Shown here: positions 1-6,060 of the stretch, piece by piece
Position numbering within the stretch: the first letter of the stretch is position 1
Layout of the letters: every line of letters begins with the position of its first letter
DNA from: Treponema sp.
GTDB taxonomy: Bacteria; Spirochaetota; Spirochaetia; Treponematales; Breznakiellaceae
Assembly: GCA_009784995.1 (NCBI GenBank)
Contig: WQXE01000098.1
Coordinates: forward strand, 1 to 6,751
Reading direction: 5' to 3'
Length of the DNA: 6,751 nucleotides
The notes under the pieces: model-generated
Database searches by the model: none
What the model was told of the DNA's origin: nothing
The model's input: the letters and a program-made list of their open reading frames with translations, nothing else
Translations under genes and position numbers: made by a program

Positions 1-45
1 ATTTGTATTTTCTTTAAAAATATTGTATATTTTCATAACTTTCAT
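1..45 (-). CDS. Probable 5' end of a gene running off the left edge
   Basis: An open frame starts with ATG at 45-43 and stays open to the window edge (15 codons, MKVMKIYNIFKENTN). A second in-frame ATG lies at 36-34. The main support is the promoter-like sequence just upstream, whose -10 hexamer ends 8 bases before the first ATG. Only a weak GAAAG could serve as a ribosome binding site for the inner ATG. The fragment is too short to assign a function, and in AT-rich DNA a frame this short could stay open by chance. Confidence 0.3.
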   Translation of the reverse strand, partial: MKVMKIYNIFKENTN

Positions 46-53
46 TTATAAAC

Positions 54-82
54 ATTATACCATAAAATTTTCATAAAAGCAA
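54..82 (-). promoter_or_regulatory. Putative extended -10 promoter reading leftward
   Basis: Read on the minus strand, a perfect TATAAT lies at 59-54 and is preceded by TGG, giving the extended -10 form TGnTATAAT. A weak -35 candidate, TTGCTT (82-77), sits exactly 17 bases upstream. The expected transcription start, near 47, is only one or two bases before the ATG at 45-43. This suggests a leaderless or nearly leaderless transcript. It lies just after the nadE stop codon, so it would serve the next minus-strand gene. Confidence 0.4.
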
Positions 83-811
83 TTAAAATTTATAATACGG
101 CATTGGATTTAATTTATGTAAATTAATTTTATGTAACTTGTCAATTTTTTCTTTTATAACAGTATCTTCGCAAATTCCTTCGCGGATATACCTGTCTAAT
201 ACTTCGTAAGTGAAGCCCAGGTTTTCCTCATCGCTTAAACCTGTAAGTCCGTCCTCAGGAACTTTATCGATAAACTTAACTGGCAAATCAAGTTGTCTGC
301 CAATCAATTTTACTTCTGTTACGGTTAATTGGGACAGCGGGCTAAAATCGCCGGCGCTGTCGCCGTATTTGGTGGAATAACCTACATAATCTTCACTTAG
401 ATTGCATGTGTTGGCGACGCGTCCGTTAACGGCGGCGGATACACTGTAAAGTGTTGTCATCCTGATTCTCGCAGGTGTATTTACAATCGCCTGTTTGTTA
501 GCTGATACGCCGCTTTTTTCTATTTCCGATAATAATATGTTAGCGCTTTCTTTAATATTTATAAAAAAATGTTTTATTTTTAAATGTTCAACCAGTTCGC
601 GCGCGACATCAATGTCGTGTTGATCGCCGTTTGGCATTAAAACCCCGTAAACCCTTTTCGCTCCAAGCGCTTCTGTACATAAAGCCGCTACTATCGAGCT
701 GTCTTTACCGCCGCTAATGCCTACAACAGCGTTACAATCTTTTCCGTTAACTTCAAAATACTCGCGTATCCAGGTTATTATTTCGTTTTTTATTTTCGCC
801 GCGTCAAACAT
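83..811 (-). CDS. nadE: Ammonia-dependent NAD+ synthetase
   Basis: This cytoplasmic enzyme catalyses the last step of NAD+ synthesis, the ATP-dependent amidation of nicotinate adenine dinucleotide. The 242-residue protein is an N-type ATP pyrophosphatase fold. The P-loop GISGGKDSS is at residues 31-39. The substrate-binding stretch NLSEDYVGYSTKYGDSAGDF is at 137-156. The second conserved loop, PEDGLTGLSDEENLGFTYEVLD, lies at 185-206. There is no N-terminal nitrilase/glutaminase domain, which the much longer glutamine-dependent NadE proteins (over 500 residues) carry, so free ammonia is the expected nitrogen donor. The ATG is preceded by AAAGGAAAG (824-816) at good spacing, and that site overlaps the stop codon of the upstream acetylesterase. 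The 11-base gap suggests co-transcription and possible translational coupling with the esterase. No convincing terminator follows it. Confidence 0.95.
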   Translation of the reverse strand: MFDAAKIKNEIITWIREYFEVNGKDCNAVVGISGGKDSSIVAALCTEALGAKRVYGVLMPNGDQHDIDVARELVEHLKIKHFFINIKESANILLSEIEKSGVSANKQAIVNTPARIRMTTLYSVSAAVNGRVANTCNLSEDYVGYSTKYGDSAGDFSPLSQLTVTEVKLIGRQLDLPVKFIDKVPEDGLTGLSDEENLGFTYEVLDRYIREGICEDTVIKEKIDKLHKINLHKLNPMPYYKF

Positions 812-822
812 TTTTCTTTCCT

Positions 823-2235
823 TTAAATAATTTCAAATCTAAAAGGTAAAACGGGTAATCCTTCGCTGTTAAATAGATTTCTGTCTTTTGGATTATCCGC
901 GAAAGCGTAAAGTACTTTTTTTGGATTTTTTACAGATGAAACATCAATAGAAATAAAATCTTTACCTTCGATTTTAGCGGGTAATCGAAATTGCCCTTCG
1001 TTATTAACTACGCTTACATAAGCTATATTGAGATTTTCATCACGCAAAGACGCAGAGGCGCAAAGTGAAGATGGGGGTTGAATTGTTGTAATTCTGTTAC
1101 CACAATTATTAAAGTATATATATATTTTTTGCTCTTTGTTTTCTAATTTATATTCTCTGACAACCGCTCCGGGTGAAGTGTTATCTACACTGTTTAAAAC
1201 CTTATCCGCGGCAAGAAATAAACGGTAACCTATATCTTTTTTATTTAATGGATGCAGTTCATTCCATTCGCCCAGCTCCAACGCGCATGCCATTCCGGTT
1301 TTCGGAAGTGAAAGGGTATTCATTTGCGCTTCTCTTAAAATTGCCCAAGGCGCGTTTTCATCGTTATCGGTCGCTTCTTTCCAAATTGGCAATTGAACAA
1401 AAAAGAATGGCAGGTCGCTATTATTTTTTTTCCGCCAGTCCTGAATCATCAATTTAAATAATTTTTCGTAGCAGTGTGGGGCGGGATCGTTAGATTCACC
1501 CTGATACCATATAACTCCTTTAAACGGATATTTTAAAAGAGGAGAAAGCATCGCGTTAAAAGTACCGGTAGGCTGGCGTTCTATAAAAAAACTATCACCG
1601 AGTTTTTTTTTCATTTCATCTTCTTTTGACGGGTCAATGAACTGTTTGCCTTGAGCGATTTTTTCGGGGTAATCACATAGAGCCTGTTCGCTCATCCACG
1701 CTTCGACAGGAGTGCCGCCCCATGTGCTGTTTACAAGTCCTATCGGGATGCCGTATTTTTTATAAAGATTTTTCGCGAAAAACCACGCGACTGCGGAAAA
1801 CCAGTTAAGGCTTTCATCAGACGGCACATGCCAATCGCCGTTTATATCATCATGTGGAGAAGAAAAATCCAACTGGCGAGGAACTTTAAATTGCCTTATC
1901 GGCGGATAATTTCCTGTCCATTCTTCGCTAAAATCGTTTTTTAATCGGGTCATATCAAGTTCCATGTTGCTTTGCCCGGAACATAACCAGACATCACCAA
2001 TATATATATCTTCAAATTGTGTGTTTTGCCCGTCAAAAGAGATTTCCAAAGTATATGGACCGCCTGCCTGTGCCGGATCAAGTTTTATTAACCATTTGCT
2101 ATTTATATTTTCTGATTGATATGTTTTACCCAAAAAGGTGACTGACACCTTTTGGCTGCTGTATATGGGAAACGCCATATCTCTTTGTATAACCATTCCG
2201 CTGCCAATGAAAGGCGATAAAATATTTGCTTCCAT
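823..2235 (-). CDS. Sialate O-acetylesterase (SASA) family carbohydrate esterase
   Basis: This 470-residue SGNH/GDSL-type esterase removes O-acetyl groups from sugars. An N-terminal beta domain (about 1-80, LSPFIGSGMVIQRD) leads into the catalytic domain. Its nucleophile motif is CSGQSNMEL at 85-93 (Ser89), the second block is WYQGESN at 243-249, and the histidine block is GEWNELHPLNKKDIGYRL at 322-339 (His328). A short C-terminal beta region follows (about 355-470). The acid two residues before His328 is Glu326; my recollection is that homologues usually have Asp (DIHP). No signal peptide is visible, so a cytoplasmic location is inferred. GGGAG at 2246-2242 sits 6 bases before the ATG. Family members act on sialic acid, acetyl-xylan or other acetylated glycans. 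The neighbouring GH5 and uxuA genes favour a plant hemicellulose substrate over sialic acid, and no sialidase or nan genes are present. Confidence 0.88.
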   Translation of the reverse strand: MEANILSPFIGSGMVIQRDMAFPIYSSQKVSVTFLGKTYQSENINSKWLIKLDPAQAGGPYTLEISFDGQNTQFEDIYIGDVWLCSGQSNMELDMTRLKNDFSEEWTGNYPPIRQFKVPRQLDFSSPHDDINGDWHVPSDESLNWFSAVAWFFAKNLYKKYGIPIGLVNSTWGGTPVEAWMSEQALCDYPEKIAQGKQFIDPSKEDEMKKKLGDSFFIERQPTGTFNAMLSPLLKYPFKGVIWYQGESNDPAPHCYEKLFKLMIQDWRKKNNSDLPFFFVQLPIWKEATDNDENAPWAILREAQMNTLSLPKTGMACALELGEWNELHPLNKKDIGYRLFLAADKVLNSVDNTSPGAVVREYKLENKEQKIYIYFNNCGNRITTIQPPSSLCASASLRDENLNIAYVSVVNNEGQFRLPAKIEGKDFISIDVSSVKNPKKVLYAFADNPKDRNLFNSEGLPVLPFRFEII

Positions 2236-2304
2236 AATTAACTCCCTTTTAATATACTATTACATTTTCATCATTTTATGTAAGATTGTCATCGGGGTAG
2301 ATAA
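2236..2304. promoter_or_regulatory. Divergent intergenic control region
   Basis: These 69 bases separate the start codons of the acetylesterase (leftward) and the GH5 gene (rightward), so both promoters must lie here or within the genes. TATACT (2253-2258, plus) and TAAGAT (2281-2286, plus) are possible rightward -10 elements, and TATATT on the minus strand near 2255-2250 is a possible leftward one. None has a good -35 at standard spacing. The ribosome binding sites are GGGAG (2246-2242, minus) and GGGG (2294-2297, plus). A centred dyad at 2260-2283 may be an operator shared by both directions. Confidence 0.5.
2260..2283. repeat. Dyad TTACAT-N12-ATGTAA, candidate operator
   Basis: TTACAT (2260-2265) and ATGTAA (2278-2283) are perfect inverted repeats with a 12-base spacer. 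The centre, at about 2271.5, is within two bases of the midpoint of the divergent intergenic region. That position would suit a dimeric regulator controlling both the esterase-nadE and GH5-uxuA units. The arms are short and AT-rich, so chance is a real alternative. Confidence 0.3.
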
Positions 2305-4005
2305 ATGAAAAGAATATTAATTTTTATTACCGCTTTGGTTTTTTTTTCATGTAACAGTACGGATAATTCGATAGAAAATAATATTGAGTTTTTAACAGAA
2401 ACAGGTACGCCTTTGGCGGCTTTACGTTCTGCTCCTTTTTCCAAAGGGGTAAATTTTTCCGGCTGGTTTGAGGTTTTAGACGCGCAAAGGATTCCATTTA
2501 CGCAATATACTGAACAGGATTTCGCGGATGTAAAAAGTCTTGGAGCGGATGTAATTCGCCTTCCTGTAAGATTGAATGATATGACAAATGGCGCTCCCAA
2601 TTACACACTCGATCCTTTATTGTTAAAACTGCTTGATATGGCTGTTGATTGGGCGCAAAAATACGGGCTTTATTTAATTATCGATAACCATTCTTTTCAT
2701 CCTGTTAACCATACACCTAATGATGTAGACAAAGTTCTTATACCGGTTTGGAGTCAGATCGCGAGAAGATATAGAAACAGGGGAAACTTTTTAATTTATG
2801 AAATTTTAAACGAACCTCATGGCATTCCTGATGAAAGGTGGGGCGAAATTCAGGGCAGAGCGATTGACGCGATACGAGCGCACGATCAAAGAAAATGGAT
2901 AATTGTAGGAGGTACGGATTACAATTCTGTAAATAAATTATCATCTATTCCAAATTATCAAGATCCATTTTTAATTTATACATTTCATTTTTACGATCCT
3001 TTTTTGTTTACGCATCAAGGAGCGAGCTGGTCGCCGCCTTTGGAACATTTATCGGGAGTTCCTTTTCCGTTTAACGCGATTCGCATGCCAAGATTTCCTT
3101 CAGTTCTTAGAGGTACATGGGTAGAAGGCGCGTTCAGAAATTACGCGGCGGACGCGTCTACATTTAAACTTTTGGATGTTCTTGATAAAGTTGTCGCTTT
3201 TTCCAGAGAAAGAAATGTCCCCGTTTTTTGCGGAGAGTACGGAGTATTTATTCCAAACAGCCCTCCTAATGATCGAATAGTCTGGTATGATTTTGTCACT
3301 AAAGCGCTGGACAAAAGAAATATTTCTCGTACAAGCTGGGATTATTACGGCGGTTTTGGAATATTTAATTTTGACGGTAAGGGAGATTTTAATACTGATG
3401 TAAATGTTGCTATTGTTCAGGCGATGGGTTTTAAACCACCCGAACAAATCGAAAAAAATAACGCTCCATTAACATCGGGTTTTGTTATCTTTGATGATTT
3501 TCCGGGGCGCGATATAACTTCGGGGTTTTGGGGAAGCGCGAACGCGGATTTTAGTTTTTATGATACAACCGCGGCGGACGGCGAGTTCGCTATTCGTATG
3601 TCTAATTTTGAACGATACAACGCTTTCTGGTTTTCGTTTCCCCGTAACGGTAATTTTACAGAACTGGCTTCGCGAGGATTTTATCTTGAGTTTAAAGTTA
3701 GGACGCTTCAGCCCGTACAATTTGATGTACGTTTTATTATGGAAGAAAACGCTGATTCAATTCCCTGGCGTTATAGTTTTACTGTAAACCGCAATAACCT
3801 TACACCTAACGGCAGGTGGCAGACAATCAGAGTTCCATTAAATCAAATGGTTGATCAGGGCGCGTGGGTAAATTTAACTCAAACATGGCTTGATCCGCGG
3901 GGTGATTTTAAATGGGATAATATTAACAGACTTGAGTTCGCGGCGGAACATGAAGATTTAACAGGCATCAGTATCTGGTTTGATTCAATAAAGGTAATAC
4001 GTTAG
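2305..4005 (+). CDS. Lipoprotein GH5-family endoglycanase with C-terminal CBM-like module
   Basis: This 566-residue protein starts with a lipoprotein signal (KR, hydrophobic segment, LVFFSC with Cys16), so it is probably lipid-anchored on the outer face of a membrane. Residues about 45-375 form a GH5 TIM barrel. The conserved residues are all visible: Arg85 (IRLPV), His129 (DNHS), Asn169-Glu170 (EILNEPHG, acid/base), His228 and Tyr230 (TFHFYDPF), Glu311 (CGEYGVF, nucleophile) and Trp345 (TSWDYY). GH5 is a retaining family containing cellulases, mannanases, xyloglucanases and glucanases, and the exact substrate cannot be read here. Residues about 391-566 form a separate beta-rich region rich in aromatics. 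It ends in WFDSIKV, like CBM11/CIA30-type jelly rolls, and is probably a carbohydrate-binding module. GGGG at 2294-2297, 7 bases before the ATG, supports the start. uxuA follows after 8 bases, so the two are co-transcribed. Confidence 0.92.
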   Translation: MKRILIFITALVFFSCNSTDNSIENNIEFLTETGTPLAALRSAPFSKGVNFSGWFEVLDAQRIPFTQYTEQDFADVKSLGADVIRLPVRLNDMTNGAPNYTLDPLLLKLLDMAVDWAQKYGLYLIIDNHSFHPVNHTPNDVDKVLIPVWSQIARRYRNRGNFLIYEILNEPHGIPDERWGEIQGRAIDAIRAHDQRKWIIVGGTDYNSVNKLSSIPNYQDPFLIYTFHFYDPFLFTHQGASWSPPLEHLSGVPFPFNAIRMPRFPSVLRGTWVEGAFRNYAADASTFKLLDVLDKVVAFSRERNVPVFCGEYGVFIPNSPPNDRIVWYDFVTKALDKRNISRTSWDYYGGFGIFNFDGKGDFNTDVNVAIVQAMGFKPPEQIEKNNAPLTSGFVIFDDFPGRDITSGFWGSANADFSFYDTTAADGEFAIRMSNFERYNAFWFSFPRNGNFTELASRGFYLEFKVRTLQPVQFDVRFIMEENADSIPWRYSFTVNRNNLTPNGRWQTIRVPLNQMVDQGAWVNLTQTWLDPRGDFKWDNINRLEFAAEHEDLTGISIWFDSIKVIR

Positions 4006-4008
4006 GAG
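4004..4008 (+). promoter_or_regulatory. uxuA ribosome binding site overlapping the GH5 stop codon
   Basis: AGGAG at 4004-4008 uses the last two bases of the GH5 TAG stop (4003-4005) and lies 5 bases before the uxuA ATG at 4014. This strong site fixes the uxuA start. It also suggests that ribosomes terminating on GH5 help start uxuA translation. Confidence 0.8.
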
Positions 4009-4013
4009 TAAAT

Positions 4014-5084
4014 ATGAAATTTACAATGAGATGGTTTGGACCCGGTTTTGATCCTGTAACTTTAGACAAGATACGGCAGGTTCCCGGCATTTACGGAGTT
4101 ATCACAACTCTATACGGAAAACAACCCGGCGAAGAATGGAAAATAGAAGAAATACAGGAATTAAAGGAAAAAGTACAGGAAGCGGGACTTGTAATAGCCG
4201 GTATAGAAAGTGTTAATATACATGACTCAATAAAAACCGGCGGCAAAGATCGCGATATGTATATAGAAAATTATATCGCGTCATTAACAGCTCTCGCGCG
4301 ATCAGATATAAAACTTGTGTGTTATAATTTTATGCCTGTTTTTGACTGGACAAGAACGGATTTGGCAAAAAAACTCCCGGATGGTTCCACAACAATGTCT
4401 TACGATCAAAAAATAATTGATAATATCGATCCGGAAAAAATGTTTGAATTAATCGATTCAAAATCTGACGGTTTTATTTTACCGGGCTGGGAACCCGCGC
4501 GTATGGAAAAAATAAAAGAATTGTTTCAAATGTATCAAGGTATAGATGAACAAAAACTTTTTAATAATCTTGTTTATTTTTTAAACGCGATAAAACCTGT
4601 TTGTGAACAGTATGAGATTAAAATGGCAATTCATCCGGACGACCCGGGATGGTCCGTATTCGGACTTCCACGTATCGTAACAGATAAGCGAAAATTATTA
4701 GATATTGTAAATGCCGTTGATAGTTCTTTTAATGGTGTTACTCTTTGTACAGGAAGTCTTGGCAGTAATCCATTAAATGATATTCCGGATATCATTCATG
4801 GTTTAAAAAATAAAATACATTTCGCTCATGTTAGAAATGTTAAACATAATAGTCCGGGAAACTTTGAAGAATCCGCTCATCTTTCCCGCGAAGGTTCTTT
4901 GGATATGTATAAAATAATGAAAGCTTTATACGATATCGGTTTTGAAGGTCCTATTCGCCCGGATCACGGAAGGAATATTTGGGGTGAAGTTTCCGTTCCC
5001 GGTTACGGGTTATATGATAGGGCTCTAGGTCTTTGTTACCTTAACGGGCTTTTAGAAGCAATAGAAAAGCGTGTTTTGCCTTAA
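4014..5084 (+). CDS. uxuA: D-mannonate dehydratase
   Basis: UxuA converts D-mannonate to 2-keto-3-deoxy-D-gluconate in the cytoplasm, the step after UxaC and UxuB in glucuronate catabolism. The 356-residue length matches the shorter Bacillus/Streptococcus-type UxuA rather than the longer E. coli form. Family signatures include the N-terminus MRWFGPGFDPVTL, IESVNIHDSIKTG (64-76) and CYNFMPVFDWTRTDL (103-117). Expected metal ligands are present: His207 (AIHPDDPGW), Cys245 (TLCTGSLGSN), His272 (HFAHVRNVKH) and Asp317 (RPDHGR), with the conserved PGYGLYDRALGL tail. The enzyme is probably Mn2+-dependent. It is co-transcribed with the GH5 gene. No uxaC, uxuB, kdgK or kdgA is visible, so the rest of the pathway must be encoded elsewhere. 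The link to a secreted glycanase suggests that glucuronate from xylan or a related polymer is the source. Confidence 0.95.
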   Translation: MKFTMRWFGPGFDPVTLDKIRQVPGIYGVITTLYGKQPGEEWKIEEIQELKEKVQEAGLVIAGIESVNIHDSIKTGGKDRDMYIENYIASLTALARSDIKLVCYNFMPVFDWTRTDLAKKLPDGSTTMSYDQKIIDNIDPEKMFELIDSKSDGFILPGWEPARMEKIKELFQMYQGIDEQKLFNNLVYFLNAIKPVCEQYEIKMAIHPDDPGWSVFGLPRIVTDKRKLLDIVNAVDSSFNGVTLCTGSLGSNPLNDIPDIIHGLKNKIHFAHVRNVKHNSPGNFEESAHLSREGSLDMYKIMKALYDIGFEGPIRPDHGRNIWGEVSVPGYGLYDRALGLCYLNGLLEAIEKRVLP

Positions 5085-5109
5085 TAAAGACTCAACAATC
5101 TTAATAAAG
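5080..5109 (+). repeat. Direct repeat CTTAATAAAG, two copies 20 bases apart
   Basis: CTTAATAAAG occurs perfectly at 5080-5089 and 5100-5109, a period of 20 bases or about two helical turns. Each copy is itself an imperfect palindrome (CTT...AAG). The first copy overlaps the uxuA stop codon (5082-5084), and the second lies in the -35/-10 spacer of the promoter before the lipid kinase gene. This arrangement fits a regulator-binding site. AT-rich composition makes chance possible. Confidence 0.4.
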
Positions 5110-5120
5110 TATGATATAAT
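5092..5120 (+). promoter_or_regulatory. Extended -10 promoter for the lipid kinase unit
   Basis: TATAAT at 5115-5120 is a perfect -10 hexamer preceded by TGA (5112-5114), giving the extended -10 form TGnTATAAT. TCAACA at 5092-5097 matches the -35 consensus at 4 of 6 positions with an ideal 17-base spacer. The predicted transcription start coincides with, or is within a base or two of, the ATG at 5127. The only SD-like bases (GGA, 5121-5123) are 3 bases from the ATG, which is too close, so the transcript may be leaderless. Confidence 0.65.
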
Positions 5121-5126
5121 GGAATT

Positions 5127-6059
5127 ATGTCAAAACCTGGAAAAATTTGGATTATACTAAACCCTACAGCGGGGAAGGGTAAGGCAGCAAAGCAACAACC
5201 TAAAATCGAAAATATCCTGAATAAAAATAATCTTGATTATCAGATTATAACTACTATGGCTCCCGGACACGCGATTGAGATTGTACGAAATTTACCATTG
5301 GAAGAAAATGATATTACTATCGCCGCGGGCGGAGACGGAACCTGTAATGAAGTTGTAAACGGTTTATTATCGCGTCCTATGGCGTTTATACCTCCAATTT
5401 TTGGAGTAATTCCGGTAGGCAGGGGTAATGATTTCGCTTCCACACCCGGTATTATAGATGATGTAGAAAAATCCCTTGATATAATTATAAAAAGAAATAC
5501 AAAACCGCTTGACGCGGGTTTTGTAAAAGGCGGGTTTTTTCCGCAGGGTCGTTTTTTTATTAATGGAATTGGAATTGGTTTTGATACTAAGGTAGGTTTT
5601 GAAGCCGCCAAATTAAAAATAAAAAGCGGATTTGCCTATGCGATTGGCGCTTTAATTTTAATCGCGAAATATGAACCGTCTCCTGTTTTAAAAATAAAAT
5701 ATGATGATAACGAAGTTACTTTACCCGCTGTTTTGGTTTCGATTGTAAATGGAAAACGTATGGGTGGTAGTTTTTACATGGGTCCAAACGCGCAGCTTGA
5801 TGACGGTCTTTTGGATGTTTGTTATGTGAAACACCAGCCGTCCAGGAGATCGCTTTTAAAAATACTTTCTCATTACACAAAAGGGACTCAGGAAAAATGC
5901 GAAGGAGTTTATTTTGGAAAAGGAAAGTTTATTCAATTAACCGCAGAAGAAGGTTTTATGGCGGCTCATTGCGACGGCGAAACTGTATGTTATGACGGTA
6001 AGCATCTGGAAATATCATGTATTCCGAACGCGCTTCGTTTGATTGTTCCCGGAGAATAA
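5127..6059 (+). CDS. Diacylglycerol kinase-family lipid kinase (DagK/YegS-like)
   Basis: This 310-residue protein has the DAGK catalytic fold and should phosphorylate a lipid alcohol (diacylglycerol or similar) with ATP at the inner membrane face. Motifs in order are LNPTAGKGKA (11-20), the nucleotide-binding AAGGDGTCNEVVNGL (66-80), IPVGRGNDFA (95-104), FINGIGIGFD (144-153), NGKRMGGSFYMGPNAQLDDG (208-227) and HCDGE (281-285). Length and motif order are normal for bacterial DagK/YegS/BmrU proteins. There is no signal peptide or transmembrane domain, so association would be peripheral. The substrate could instead be a sphingoid base, undecaprenol-like lipid or phosphatidylglycerol; DagK-type diacylglycerol recycling is the simplest reading. 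It appears to have its own promoter ending just before the ATG. An acyltransferase gene begins one base after its stop codon, which supports a role in phosphatidate or lipid metabolism. Confidence 0.9.
   Translation: MSKPGKIWIILNPTAGKGKAAKQQPKIENILNKNNLDYQIITTMAPGHAIEIVRNLPLEENDITIAAGGDGTCNEVVNGLLSRPMAFIPPIFGVIPVGRGNDFASTPGIIDDVEKSLDIIIKRNTKPLDAGFVKGGFFPQGRFFINGIGIGFDTKVGFEAAKLKIKSGFAYAIGALILIAKYEPSPVLKIKYDDNEVTLPAVLVSIVNGKRMGGSFYMGPNAQLDDGLLDVCYVKHQPSRRSLLKILSHYTKGTQEKCEGVYFGKGKFIQLTAEEGFMAAHCDGETVCYDGKHLEISCIPNALRLIVPGE
6051..6054 (+). promoter_or_regulatory. Ribosome binding site deciding the plsC-like GTG start
   Basis: GGAG at 6051-6054, within the last codons of the lipid kinase gene, is 6 bases before GTG at 6061. 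It points to GTG rather than the in-frame TTG at 6043, which has no such site. The upstream stop codon is 6057-6059, so the genes abut without overlap and are probably coupled. Confidence 0.75.
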
Positions 6060-6060
6060 T

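Noticed and set aside
65..91. Inverted repeat AAATTTT/AAAATTT around the nadE stop as a terminator
   Set aside because: The stem is made only of A-T pairs, overlaps the stop codon and lacks a following U tract in the right place, so it would be too weak for an intrinsic terminator.
1021..1075. ACGCAAAGACGCAGAGGCGCAAAG resembling a repeated element
   Set aside because: The repeats are short and imperfect, and they sit inside the esterase reading frame, encoding the LCASASLRDE segment, with no sign of insertion or frame disruption.
1173..1457. Plus-strand open frame inside the acetylesterase gene
   Set aside because: It is antisense to the conserved histidine block region of the esterase and has no recognisable domain.
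3100..3720. Minus-strand open frames opposite the GH5 gene
   Set aside because: They lie opposite the conserved catalytic and C-terminal regions, resemble no family and lack start signals.
5240..5611. Long open frame on the minus strand opposite the lipid kinase gene
   Set aside because: It is antisense to conserved DAGK motifs, has no ribosome binding site or recognisable domain, and its proline- and serine-rich translation is typical of a shadow frame.
6043..6060. TTG at 6043 as the acyltransferase start, overlapping the lipid kinase gene
   Set aside because: It has no Shine-Dalgarno site, while GTG at 6061 has GGAG at 6-base spacing directly after the upstream stop codon. The added residues (MFPENN) show no family conservation that I know of.
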